From Clostridia bacterium (GTDB taxonomy: Bacteria > Bacillota > Clostridia > Oscillospirales > CAG-272), in assembly GCA_017461765.1 (NCBI GenBank), contig JAFTXO010000004.1, positions 1 to 64,000 on the forward strand: a DNA stretch of 64,000 nt, given 5' to 3'. The notes beneath the pieces are model-generated. The model saw only the letters and a program-made list of their open reading frames with translations, did not search any database and was not told the DNA's origin. Position 1 is the first letter of the stretch. Each line of letters begins with the position of its first letter. Positions 8,488 through 16,011 of this stretch are shown here, in pieces. The position numbers and the translations under genes were made by a program.

Positions 8488-8515
8488 TTGACATTGATGC
8501 GTTTTTGTGTAAAAA
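8488..8515 (+). promoter_or_regulatory. Sigma-A promoter for the divergent dehydrogenase gene
   Basis: TTGACA (8488-8493), 16 bases, then TAAAAA (8510-8515), about 65 bases before the ATG at 8579. It is divergent from the operon promoter 60 bases away, so one regulator could affect both. Confidence 0.55.
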
Positions 8516-8578
8516 TAGACTTATAAGCAATTAGCTTATTTAAGTAAATCAATCTAAGCAGCTTTGATAGGAGAACAA

Positions 8579-9580
8579 ATGAAAGCAATATTTTTAACCA
8601 ATGTAAAAGGAAATGTAGAATACGTTTACGGACAGGAAAATATAGATAAGATAGCATCGCTTATCGACATAGATAAAAATGTATATTGCGAGGACGATGT
8701 TTTGGCAGATCCCGAAAAATTCAAGGATGTTGAATACATTTTTTCAACGTGGGGTATGCCCGGCGGAGGAGATATCAGCCTTACCGATTATCTTCCTAAT
8801 GCAAAGGCGCTCTTTTATGCGGCGGGAAGCGTAAAATATTTTGCTCCCGAATATTTTGAAAAGAATGTAAGAATAACATCGGCATACGCCGCAAATGCCG
8901 TACCTGTTGCCGAATATACGGTAGGACAGATACTTTTGGCAAACAAGGGCTTTTATCAGGCAAGCCTTCTTGCTAAATCAAAGGAGCACGATAAGGCGTC
9001 AAAGGTATCAAAAGCACATTGCGGAAACTACGATGCAAGGATCGGTATAGTAGGCGCCGGAATGATAGGCCGCAGAGTTATCGAGCTTTTAAAGCCGTAC
9101 AGACTTGAAATAATGATCTGTGATGAATTCTTGAGCGATGAGCAGGCAAAAGCTCTGGGAGGCAAAAAATGTGATCTTAAAACGCTCTTTGAAAAGTGCG
9201 ACGTTATTTCAAATCACTTGGCAAACGTTCCTGCAACAGTAGGTATTTTCAAAAAAGAGCACTTTGAAAGCATGAAGAAAAATTCCACTTTTATAAACAC
9301 AGGTCGCGGTGCACAGGTCGATGAGGACGGTATGCTCAAGGTGCTTAAGGAAAGAAAAGATATATGCGCAGTTCTTGATGTAACGGTCGAAGAGCCGCCA
9401 AAGGACGATAGCGCATTCTATACACTTGAAAACGTATTTTTGACTCCTCATATAGCCGGCAGTCAGGCAAATGAGGTAAGACGTATGGCAGAAATCGTCG
9501 TTTCCGAGTTTGAAAGATACATAAACGGCGAAAAAATGATCTATGAAATAACCAAAGAAAAGCTTGCTACGATGGCATAA
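8579..9580 (+). CDS. D-2-hydroxyacid dehydrogenase family protein
   Basis: A 333-residue NAD-dependent dehydrogenase of the D-isomer-specific 2-hydroxyacid family. Seen: the Rossmann motif IGIVGAGMIGRR (GxGxxG at 159-164), catalytic Arg243 in INTGRGAQVD, Glu272 in LDVTVEEPP and His291 in LTPHIAGS. The ATG at 8579 is preferred over one five codons upstream because AGGAGA (8569-8574) sits just in front of it and the family N-terminus fits. It has its own promoter (8488-8515) and reads away from the lyase/redox operon. The next gene, a large glutaminase-like protein, follows after 24 bases and is probably co-transcribed. Likely substrates are 2-keto or 2-hydroxy acids from sugar-acid breakdown; lactate, glycerate or phosphoglycerate-type specificity cannot be assigned. 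Confidence 0.8.
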   Translation: MKAIFLTNVKGNVEYVYGQENIDKIASLIDIDKNVYCEDDVLADPEKFKDVEYIFSTWGMPGGGDISLTDYLPNAKALFYAAGSVKYFAPEYFEKNVRITSAYAANAVPVAEYTVGQILLANKGFYQASLLAKSKEHDKASKVSKAHCGNYDARIGIVGAGMIGRRVIELLKPYRLEIMICDEFLSDEQAKALGGKKCDLKTLFEKCDVISNHLANVPATVGIFKKEHFESMKKNSTFINTGRGAQVDEDGMLKVLKERKDICAVLDVTVEEPPKDDSAFYTLENVFLTPHIAGSQANEVRRMAEIVVSEFERYINGEKMIYEITKEKLATMA

Positions 9581-9604
9581 ATCAATAAATAAGAGGTAAT
9601 TATT

Positions 9605-11515
9605 ATGATCAAACTACGTGCACCGGCGGTTCCGCTTATCACAGTTGACCCTTATTTTTCAGTGTGGTCACCGAGCGACAGGCTCAATTTTGAAAAAACC
9701 GTGCATTGGACGGGCAAGGAAAACAACATAAAGGGATACGTCATGGTAGACGGTGTAAAATATCTTTTTATGGGTGAGGATGTTCATGCTAAAAAGATAA
9801 AGCAGACACTCCTTGCAATAGATGCTCTTTCTACAAAGTATATTTTTGAAACCGATACCGTAAAATTAAGGCTTCGCTTTATGACCCCGCTTCTTATGGA
9901 CGATCTGTCCGTTATGACGCGCCCTGTGTCGTATTTAGGCGTATCTTATGAGTCGAAGGATGAGGAGCATCATAAGGTAGAGATAATAATAACTGCGGAT
10001 ACTACGCTTTGTCTTGATCACGCAAACGAGAACGAATGCACCGTCGAGGAGATGAATATCGGAAATATTCATATAGTAAAAATGGGTAATTCCAAGCAGG
10101 ATGTTCTTTATAAAAGCGGGGATGATGTGCGAATAAATTGGGGATATTTTTACTTCGCGTGTGTGGGCAACGCTTCATCTGTTATAAAAAAAGGCTCTGA
10201 TGTGTCTGAAGGAAGAAGTGTGCTTCAGGAAAAAAAGGAGACACTTTTCATCTTTGCATATGACGATATATCCTCTATTAACTATTTCGGAACTCCGCTC
10301 AAATCTTATTGGAATAAGGACGGAAAAACGATAGAGCAGGTAATATCCGAGGCTGTTTACGATTATGAGATAGTAAAGCTTAAATGCGATAATTTCGCAT
10401 CAGCTCTTTATAATAATGCGAAGGACGCAGGTGGGGAGGAGTATGCGGATATCGTATCCTTGGCGTACCGTCAGGCAGTGGCGGCACACAAGGTGGCGGT
10501 AAATAAAAACGGAGAGATACTTTATATCTCAAAGGAATGCTTCTCGAACGGCTGTGCCGCAACGGTTGACGTATCGTATCCGTCTTTTCCGCTTTTCTTG
10601 CTTTATAATACGGAGCTTGCAAAGGGAATGCTTCGCCCCATATATAAATTTGCTTGCTCGAAGGATTGGAAATTCGATTTTGCACCTCACGATGCGGGCA
10701 GATATCCTCACGTAATGGGACAGGTGTACGGCAAAAACGAAAAAACAGGCGAGCTTGAGTACAGATATCAAATGCCCGTTGAGGAATGCGGAAATATGAT
10801 AATCATGGAGACCTCGATAGCCTTGGCTGAGGGAAATCCGAGCTTTGCAATGTCACATATCGCTCTGCTTACAAAATGGTGCGAGTATCTTATAAATTAC
10901 GGTGACGATCCTGACAATCAGCTTTGCACAGATGATTTTGCGGGACATCTTGCTCATAACTGTAACCTTTCCATAAAAGCAATAATGGGCATTATGGGTA
11001 TGGGAATAATATATGAGATGGCAGGAGATAAGAAAACCGCTGCAAAATATAAGAAGCTTGCTAAGGAAAAAGCAAAGAGCTGGGAAGAGCGAGCAAGAAA
11101 TAACGACGGCTCATACCGCCTTGCCTTTGACCTTGAAAACAGCTACTCCCTCAAGTATAATCTCGTTTGGGACAGAGTATGGAATACTGATATTTTCCAC
11201 GACAGAGTGGCTGCAAATGAAATAAAAACGAACCTAAGACGCTTCAACGAATACGGAATACCGCTCGATTCGAGAGCTGATTATACCAAAGCCGATTGGA
11301 TCGTATGGACAGCAACTCTTGCGAAAAATAAAAATGAGTTCAGAAAATACATATATCCGCTTTGGAAGGCGTATAACGAATCTCCGTCAAGAGTACCTCT
11401 TACAGACTGGTACGATACTTTCTCCGCAAAGCATATTTTCTTTGTGAACAGAACGGTTGTGGGTGGATTTTTTATAAAGCTTCTTGAAGCATCGGGAAAA
11501 ATGAAACGTAAATAA
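9605..11515 (+). CDS. Glutaminase A-like protein (DUF4964/DUF5127/DUF4965/DUF1793 architecture)
   Basis: A 636-residue protein resembling the fungal glutaminase A family as found in bacteria. The opening APAVPLITVDPYFSVWSPSD is the conserved N-terminal block. A beta-rich region follows (about 30-250), then a helical toroid with DFAPHDAGRYPHVMGQVYG (about 365), MPVEECGNMIIM (about 390), DDFAGHLAHNCNLSIKAIMG, YSLKYNLVWDRVW, and TKADWIVWTATLA near the end. No signal peptide is visible, unlike many relatives, so an intracellular role is likely. The alpha/alpha toroid and the genomic setting next to lyase and sugar-redox genes suggest a glycoside-active enzyme. The glutaminase name is historical and weakly supported for such proteins. 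AAGAGGT precedes the ATG at good spacing. A terminator follows at 11524-11568. Confidence 0.7.
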   Translation: MIKLRAPAVPLITVDPYFSVWSPSDRLNFEKTVHWTGKENNIKGYVMVDGVKYLFMGEDVHAKKIKQTLLAIDALSTKYIFETDTVKLRLRFMTPLLMDDLSVMTRPVSYLGVSYESKDEEHHKVEIIITADTTLCLDHANENECTVEEMNIGNIHIVKMGNSKQDVLYKSGDDVRINWGYFYFACVGNASSVIKKGSDVSEGRSVLQEKKETLFIFAYDDISSINYFGTPLKSYWNKDGKTIEQVISEAVYDYEIVKLKCDNFASALYNNAKDAGGEEYADIVSLAYRQAVAAHKVAVNKNGEILYISKECFSNGCAATVDVSYPSFPLFLLYNTELAKGMLRPIYKFACSKDWKFDFAPHDAGRYPHVMGQVYGKNEKTGELEYRYQMPVEECGNMIIMETSIALAEGNPSFAMSHIALLTKWCEYLINYGDDPDNQLCTDDFAGHLAHNCNLSIKAIMGIMGMGIIYEMAGDKKTAAKYKKLAKEKAKSWEERARNNDGSYRLAFDLENSYSLKYNLVWDRVWNTDIFHDRVAANEIKTNLRRFNEYGIPLDSRADYTKADWIVWTATLAKNKNEFRKYIYPLWKAYNESPSRVPLTDWYDTFSAKHIFFVNRTVVGGFFIKLLEASGKMKRK

Positions 11516-11523
11516 AATATCGA

Positions 11524-11568
11524 AAAAGGGGCAGATGTGTCGATTATTCTCATTTGCCCTTTTATTTT
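11524..11568 (+). terminator. Rho-independent terminator after the glutaminase-like gene
   Basis: AAAAGGGGCAGATG pairs with CATTTGCCCTTTT, with one bulged G and one mismatch, followed by ATTTTG. It starts 9 bases after the stop codon. Confidence 0.65.
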
Positions 11569-11671
11569 GTCGCTTCCTTAAAAAAATCATATAATGTTAT
11601 AAAAAAGAGATTAAAAAAATTCAAACTGTCAATAATAAAACTACATTCAAGATGTAAACGGGAGTGATAAA

Positions 11672-12115
11672 ATGAATATAAGAAGAGGAGATATATATTA
11701 TGCCGATCTTAGTCCTGTGGTCGGATCAGAGCAGGGCGGGCTAAGGCCTGTGCTTATAGTTCAGAATGATGTTGGGAATAAGCATAGCCCGACAGTTATA
11801 GCGGCGGCGATCACGAGTAAGATGACAAAAGCCAAATTACCGACACATATCGGCATTTTTGGCGAAAAAGTAGGACTTTCAAAGGACTCTGTGATACTGC
11901 TTGAACAGATAAGAACGATAGATAAAACTCGCTTGAAGGAAAAGATGGGACACCTTGATGACGATATAATGAGTAGCGTAAATAACGCGATAACGGTGAG
12001 CTTCGGCTTAAATACTTATATGGCATCTCAGGAAAGCGCTCCGCAAATACAATATACTCCAACCGCATATGAGGGTATAAGCGCAGTCATAACAGATAAA
12101 AACATAGTAACATAA
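11672..12115 (+). CDS. mazF: MazF/PemK-family endoribonuclease toxin, no antitoxin next to it
   Basis: A 147-residue member of the MazF/PemK (EndoA) family, which cuts mRNA at short sequence motifs. Family signatures seen are [30 protein letters not shown] at the N-terminus, the [10 protein letters not shown] strand, PTHIGI, and [16 protein letters not shown] with the conserved Arg and Thr. Residues about 115-147 form an extension beyond the usual 115-120 residue core. The 156 bases upstream contain no open reading frame that could encode a MazE/PemI antitoxin, and the gene is flanked by terminators (11524-11568 and 12118-12142), so it is transcribed alone. In several Firmicutes the antitoxin is encoded elsewhere, so it may not be a true orphan. 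Confidence 0.85.
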   Translation: MNIRRGDIYYADLSPVVGSEQGGLRPVLIVQNDVGNKHSPTVIAAAITSKMTKAKLPTHIGIFGEKVGLSKDSVILLEQIRTIDKTRLKEKMGHLDDDIMSSVNNAITVSFGLNTYMASQESAPQIQYTPTAYEGISAVITDKNIVT

Positions 12116-12117
12116 GG

Positions 12118-12142
12118 GGGCTGATTTTCAGCCCTTCTTTTT
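12118..12142 (+). terminator. Rho-independent terminator after mazF
   Basis: GGGCTGA (12118-12124), a three-base loop, and TCAGCCC (12128-12134), followed by TTCTTTTT. It begins two bases after the mazF stop codon. Confidence 0.85.
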
Positions 12143-12247
12143 GTATAATGAAAACACGCGACTATTGACAATTTCGCTATGCGGGTAGATATTTATTTAC
12201 TTAGAGCACATCAAATTTTTTTATATACTAATATTATTAAAAAATAG

Positions 12248-12276
12248 TTGACATCAAAATCATAAAATGATAAAAT
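12248..12276 (+). promoter_or_regulatory. Sigma-A promoter for the thioesterase gene
   Basis: TTGACA (12248-12253), a 17-base spacer, and TAAAAT (12271-12276), followed by AAAGGAG (12284-12290) before the ATG at 12299. Confidence 0.75.
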
Positions 12277-12298
12277 CTTTAATAAAGGAGTTGAAAAT

Positions 12299-13024
12299 AT
12301 GAAATGGACCGAAAAATATGATGTGAAATTTCACGAAACAGATGCAAACGAGGTAGTTTCCGTTTCACAGACATTTAAGTACATACAAGAGACCGCAATG
12401 CGTCAGATGCGAGGAATAAATCAAAGCTACGAATATCTTTTCGAGCATAAAAAGGCGTTCATACTCAGCGCTATAAGACTTGAAATGTATGCGCCTATCT
12501 ACGCATACGACAAAATTGAGGCTAAAACTTGGGCAAGCGAGGGCAGAGGATACACTTACCCACGTTATTATGAGATCGAAAGAGACGGCGAGACTGTTTG
12601 TAAGGCAACGTCGACATGGGCGCTTGTTGATACGGAAACGAAAAAGCTATTGCCTGTCGGAAGCATAGATACTTCAAAATATCCGATCGAAGAGCCCGTT
12701 AAGACCGAGCATACGGCAAGAATAAGAATACCGTCCGCTCTTCCGCTTGCACTTGTTGGCGAGTATACGGTAAAATACAGCGATATCGACCTTAACGGTC
12801 ATATGAATAACACGAATTACGCGAATTTCTTGTGCGACTATATTCCAAACATAGAAAAATTAAGAATAACCTCGATAGGAATTGCGTTTTTAAATGAGGC
12901 AAAGTATAAGGAAAATCTTAAAATTTATATAGCTCGCGTTGACAGTAAATATTTTATAAGAACTATCCGTTCCGACGGAAATGTCAATGTTGAGGCAGAG
13001 GTCATATTTGAGACCATGGAATAA
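12299..13024 (+). CDS. Acyl-ACP thioesterase family protein
   Basis: A 241-residue double hot-dog protein of the acyl-ACP thioesterase (FatA/FatB-like) family, which releases free fatty acids from acyl carrier protein in the cytoplasm. The first hot-dog spans about 1-125 (KYDVKFHETDANEVVSV...; YIQETAMRQM; IKAKTW-type strand EAKTWASEGRGYTYPR). The second spans about 150-240 and contains DIDLNGHMNNTNYANFLCDYIP, matching the NGHxNNxxY active-site region (Asn and His). The length is normal for bacterial members. It has its own strong promoter and is followed after 16 bases by the DUF5131 gene, probably on the same transcript. In Clostridia such enzymes are thought to adjust membrane lipid composition; chain-length preference cannot be inferred. 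Confidence 0.85.
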   Translation: MKWTEKYDVKFHETDANEVVSVSQTFKYIQETAMRQMRGINQSYEYLFEHKKAFILSAIRLEMYAPIYAYDKIEAKTWASEGRGYTYPRYYEIERDGETVCKATSTWALVDTETKKLLPVGSIDTSKYPIEEPVKTEHTARIRIPSALPLALVGEYTVKYSDIDLNGHMNNTNYANFLCDYIPNIEKLRITSIGIAFLNEAKYKENLKIYIARVDSKYFIRTIRSDGNVNVEAEVIFETME

Positions 13025-13040
13025 TTAAGGCGGTGATGGT

Positions 13041-13916
13041 ATGCATATGTGGAGTCCGTGGCACGGATGTAAAAAAATATCCGAGGGCTGTGAGAATTGT
13101 TATATGTATTACCTTGACAGAATACGCGGTAATGATGGGAGCAAGATCTACAAAACGCAGAAGTTTTATTATCCTATAGAGCAAAACCGCAGAGGAGAGT
13201 ATACCGTAAAAAGCGGAGCTACCCTGGCTACCTGTATGTCATCTGACTTTTTCTTGGAAGAGGCTGATGAGTGGCGAAAAGAAGCTTGGAATATGATAAG
13301 AGAGCGCAGTGATGTGAGGTTTTTTATAATCACGAAGCGCGTACACCGAATAAAAGAATGCCTGCCCGATGATTGGGGTGACGGATATGAGAACGTCGAT
13401 ATCCACATAACCGCTGAAAATCAAAGAAGACTTGATGAAAGAATACCGATCCTTTTAGAGCTTCCCCTAAAGCATAAGTCGATCGCCTGCTCGCCGTTTT
13501 TAGAAGAGATCCATCTTGGAAAATATCTTGAAAGCGGGCTTATAGAAAGCGTAAGCTGTGGCGGTGAAAATTATGATGGTGCAAGGGAATGTCATTACGA
13601 TTGGGTGAAGCTTTTAAGAAAAGATTGCGAAGCCAATAGGGTGAATTTTCACTTTTTTGAAACGGGAACTAATTTTGTAAAGGACGGCAAAAAATATCAT
13701 ATGCCGAATAAGTCCTTGCAGAGTAAAATGGCGTTCAAATCGGGAATGAGCTACGAGGCAAAAAAGATCGAATATAAGCTTTGCGACCGAATGGGAATAC
13801 CGATACCTCAGGATGCGTATAAGCCGTATTTCAAGGACAACTGTAACGAGTGCGGAAGCAGATCGTTTTGCGGCGGCTGCGTGGAGTGCGGAAAATGCGG
13901 TTCGAATAAAAAATAA
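13041..13916 (+). CDS. DUF5131 (phage Gp37/Gp68-like) cysteine-rich protein
   Basis: A 291-residue protein matching the DUF5131/Gp37-Gp68 family. The N-terminus reads WSPWHGCKKISEGCENCY, giving Cys10, Cys17 and Cys20 (Cx6Cx2C). This looks like a metal or Fe-S site but differs from the Cx3Cx2C motif of radical SAM enzymes. The middle has a TIM-barrel-like alternation (DVRFFIITKRVHR, NVDIHITAENQRRLDER, IESVSCGGENYDGAR, NFHFFETGTNF). The last 30 residues form a second cysteine cluster (CNECGSRSFCGGCVECGKC), likely a zinc ribbon. The family occurs in phages and bacterial chromosomes; I know of no assigned reaction. ATG at 13041 fits an AAGGCGGTGA site; the ATG at 13047 is an alternative. A structured repeat element begins five bases after the stop. 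Confidence 0.7.
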   Translation: MHMWSPWHGCKKISEGCENCYMYYLDRIRGNDGSKIYKTQKFYYPIEQNRRGEYTVKSGATLATCMSSDFFLEEADEWRKEAWNMIRERSDVRFFIITKRVHRIKECLPDDWGDGYENVDIHITAENQRRLDERIPILLELPLKHKSIACSPFLEEIHLGKYLESGLIESVSCGGENYDGARECHYDWVKLLRKDCEANRVNFHFFETGTNFVKDGKKYHMPNKSLQSKMAFKSGMSYEAKKIEYKLCDRMGIPIPQDAYKPYFKDNCNECGSRSFCGGCVECGKCGSNKK

Positions 13917-13920
13917 ACAA

Positions 13921-14295
13921 AGCGGTTGTCGCTAATGCGGTGATGTTCTTAACGGAGAATTTGTACTTTGATAAAAGTGCAAGCATCGCATTTGACTAGT
14001 CAAATGCAACTATGGGCTAAGCCCAAACCCATATTACAAGCAGAAAGAGCAAGAGTAAAAGGAGAAAATCCTTCTATTCTTGCTCTGTTCGTTTTTATAG
14101 ATGAATTGATGCTGGCGCATCATGAATTGGCTTCACCATGATTTCTCGTCGGCGTTTCGCCTCCTCCATGAATTGAATTGCAACGAATATCATGCCCGCA
14201 GGGCAATTCATGACACGCAGTGTCAATTCATGCAACACCGTTGCAATTCATTGCGTGTTCTCCGTTAAGGATAACACGCTAATGCGACAGCCGCT
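13921..14295. repeat. MITE-like element: 38-bp terminal inverted repeats enclosing a hairpin array
   Basis: This fills the 392-base gene-free gap between two convergent genes. The ends, 13921-13959 and 14258-14295, are imperfect reverse complements (AGCGGYTGTCGC...TTAACGGAGAA). Inside are a 20-bp perfect palindrome (13988-14007), GGGC-taa-GCCC (14014-14024), a 9-bp stem AGAGCAAGA/TCTTGCTCT (14046-14086) with an inner AAGGA/TCCTT stem, and then a series of short hairpins joined by a repeated linker. The linker is ATGAATTG on the left (14101, 14122, 14168) and its complement AATTCAT on the right (14205, 14225, 14245). Linked stems include GATGC/GCATC (14108-14121), TGCCC/GGGCA (14193-14205), GACAC/GTGTC (14212-14224) and GCAAC/GTTGC (14232-14244), mostly with 3-base loops. 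No coding capacity is seen. The T-run after 14295 means it could also end transcription from either side. Confidence 0.8.
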
Positions 14296-14308
14296 TTTTG
14301 TTAGATTA

Positions 14309-15154
14309 TTATTTTTCGTATTTTTTTATGAGCTCAAGAAGATAAGAGATTATTTCCTCGAAATTTGTACCGTATGAGTGAGTTTCTTTCTCGGGGAGTG
14401 TCGCTTTTATGCACTCTACCGTGAAATCCACCGCCATCTCGAGTGCAATTCTGTTATCACCGAAACGAGTGAGCGCACCTATATAAATGCTGGCGAATGT
14501 GTCGCCTGTTCCGTGAAAGCTTACGGGAATATTTTCATTGAAATATGAATAGAAGCTATCACTCTCGCTATCATATAAAACCGCACCCTGTGTCGCGTTA
14601 TCGTAAGAAATACCTGTTAAAACGGCTTTTTTCGCGCCCATTTTGCAAAGCTTTCTTAATACATCGTGAACGTAAGATTCATCATAGCTTTCCTTGTATT
14701 CAATTCCGAGCATGAACGAAGCCTCTGTCAAATTCGGAACTATGATGTCCGCTTTAGCGCAAAGCTTAGCCATGTGAGCGGGGAACGTGTCGTCAAAGCC
14801 TGTATAAAGCTTACCCTTGTCGCCCATTGCGGGATCGACGAAAACGAGTGTTCCGTCTTTTTTGAAATCATTTACAAAATCAATGACGTAATCTATTTGT
14901 GAATGTGAACCGAGGTAGCCTGTGTAGATAGCATCAAATTCGAGATCGTACTTTTTCCAGTGCTCCTTGATCTTTGGTATATCCTCACTGAGATCTCTGA
15001 ACGTAAAGCCTTGAAATCCGCCTGTGTGTGTAGATAAGACCGATGTCGGAATTATAGCGCACTCAATACCCATAGCGGATATAAGAGGCAGGGCCACTGT
15101 TATAGAGCATTTTCCGAAGCAGGATATATCCTGAATAGTAACTATTTTTTTCAT
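14309..15154 (-). CDS. pdxY: Pyridoxal/pyridoxamine kinase (PdxY/PdxK-like)
   Basis: A ribokinase-fold kinase of 281 residues that phosphorylates vitamin B6 vitamers with ATP. The ATG at 15154 is chosen because GAGGTGA precedes it and the protein then begins MKKIVTIQDISCFGKCS, the family's N-terminal block; an upstream in-frame start would add 21 poorly conserved residues. Other signatures are LSTHTGGFQGFTF, AIYTGYLGS, VFVDPAMGDKGKLY, IIVPNLTEASFMLG, and the catalytic GTGDTFAS near residue 220 that provides the anion hole and base. It is monocistronic on the minus strand, convergent with the DUF5131 gene across the hairpin element. PdxK and PdxY cannot be separated on sequence alone. Confidence 0.88.
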   Translation of the reverse strand: MKKIVTIQDISCFGKCSITVALPLISAMGIECAIIPTSVLSTHTGGFQGFTFRDLSEDIPKIKEHWKKYDLEFDAIYTGYLGSHSQIDYVIDFVNDFKKDGTLVFVDPAMGDKGKLYTGFDDTFPAHMAKLCAKADIIVPNLTEASFMLGIEYKESYDESYVHDVLRKLCKMGAKKAVLTGISYDNATQGAVLYDSESDSFYSYFNENIPVSFHGTGDTFASIYIGALTRFGDNRIALEMAVDFTVECIKATLPEKETHSYGTNFEEIISYLLELIKKYEK

Positions 15155-15262
15155 AAAATCACCTCGCGAATAATTATACATCCAAAAGAAACAAAAGTCA
15201 ATAAAATATACTAACAAAATTCGCTTAAAAGCTCAAAAAAGAATTAAATTTTTAAAAAATGA

Positions 15263-15291
15263 TTTACAATGTCGAAAAAATGTGTTAATAT
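15263..15291 (+). promoter_or_regulatory. Sigma-A promoter for pduL
   Basis: TTTACA (15263-15268), a 17-base spacer, and TAATAT (15286-15291), with ATGAGGAGA just before the ATG at 15326. Confidence 0.65.
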
Positions 15292-15325
15292 ATAAACGAT
15301 AAAATTTATATATGAGGAGATTGAA

Positions 15326-15898
15326 ATGGAAAACAAAGTAATCGTTGAAACAAGTGCCCGTCACGTACATTTAACAACCGAGCATATCGAGATCTTATTC
15401 GGCAAAGGACATGAGCTCGTTTATAAAAAAGAACTCAGCCAACCCGGTCAATACGCTTGCGAGGAAAGAGTAAAGGTCGTTGGACCTAAGAACGCTATCG
15501 ACAGAGTTATCGTGCTCGGCCCTGCAAGAAAGGCTTCACAGGTTGAGGTTTCGTTCACAGATGCTCGTACACTCGGAGTTACAGCTCCCGTAAGAGAAAG
15601 CGGAGACGTTGCAAACTCAGGAGCTTGTAAGCTTGTTGGACCTTGCGGAGAGGTTGATCTTAGCGAGGGCGTTATCATCGCAAAAAGACACATTCACTTT
15701 ACTCCCGAAGAGGCTGCTGCAGCAGGAGTAAACGATAAGGAGATCGTAAAGGTAAAGATCGCATCTGAAAGAACCACGATCTTTGATGATGTTGTAGTAA
15801 GAGTAAGCCCCTCGTTCAAGGGAGCTATGCACATCGATACCGATGAAGCAAACGCATCCTGTGCATTCGGCGTAATTTACGGTGAGATCGTAAAATAA
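15326..15898 (+). CDS. pduL: PduL-type phosphate acyltransferase (phosphotransacylase)
   Basis: A 190-residue protein matching the full length of the PduL family, zinc enzymes that convert acyl-CoA plus phosphate to acyl-phosphate plus CoA. Two tandem beta-barrel halves each carry a His-X-His motif: ARHVHL (His13, His15) and AKRHIHF. The block VLGPARKASQVEVSFTDARTLG is typical. There is no N-terminal encapsulation peptide (the protein starts directly with VIVETSARHVHL), and no microcompartment shell genes are nearby. It is therefore likely a cytosolic housekeeping phosphotransacetylase for acetate and ATP production, unrelated in fold to Pta. It is transcribed alone, between its promoter (15263) and a strong terminator (15916-15942). 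Confidence 0.9.
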   Translation: MENKVIVETSARHVHLTTEHIEILFGKGHELVYKKELSQPGQYACEERVKVVGPKNAIDRVIVLGPARKASQVEVSFTDARTLGVTAPVRESGDVANSGACKLVGPCGEVDLSEGVIIAKRHIHFTPEEAAAAGVNDKEIVKVKIASERTTIFDDVVVRVSPSFKGAMHIDTDEANASCAFGVIYGEIVK

Positions 15899-15915
15899 TT
15901 ACATAAAAATATGTC

Positions 15916-15943
15916 AAAAAACGAGCTTTTTGCTCGTTTTTTG
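15916..15943 (+). terminator. Strong rho-independent terminator after pduL
   Basis: AAAAAACGAGC (15916-15926), a five-base loop, and GCTCGTTTTTT (15932-15942). Confidence 0.9.
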
Positions 15944-15949
15944 CCTGTA

Positions 15950-15978
15950 TTGACAAATCAGGACTTTTGTGCTATAAT
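15950..15978 (+). promoter_or_regulatory. Consensus sigma-A promoter for the esterase/lipid kinase pair
   Basis: TTGACA (15950-15955) and TATAAT (15973-15978) with an exact 17-base spacer. Both hexamers match the consensus completely, so high constitutive expression is expected. Confidence 0.9.
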
Positions 15979-16011
15979 TACTATGTATTGAAATAACTAT
16001 GGAGATAAGTT

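Noticed and set aside
11571..11671. Possible antitoxin upstream of mazF
   Set aside because: No start codon with a ribosome site and open frame of useful length exists in these bases.
14101..14251. CRISPR-like spacing of repeated linkers in the hairpin arrays (also 54975-55105)
   Set aside because: The linkers are only 7-11 bases, the sequences between them are self-complementary, unit length varies, linkers are inverted between halves, and no cas genes are near.
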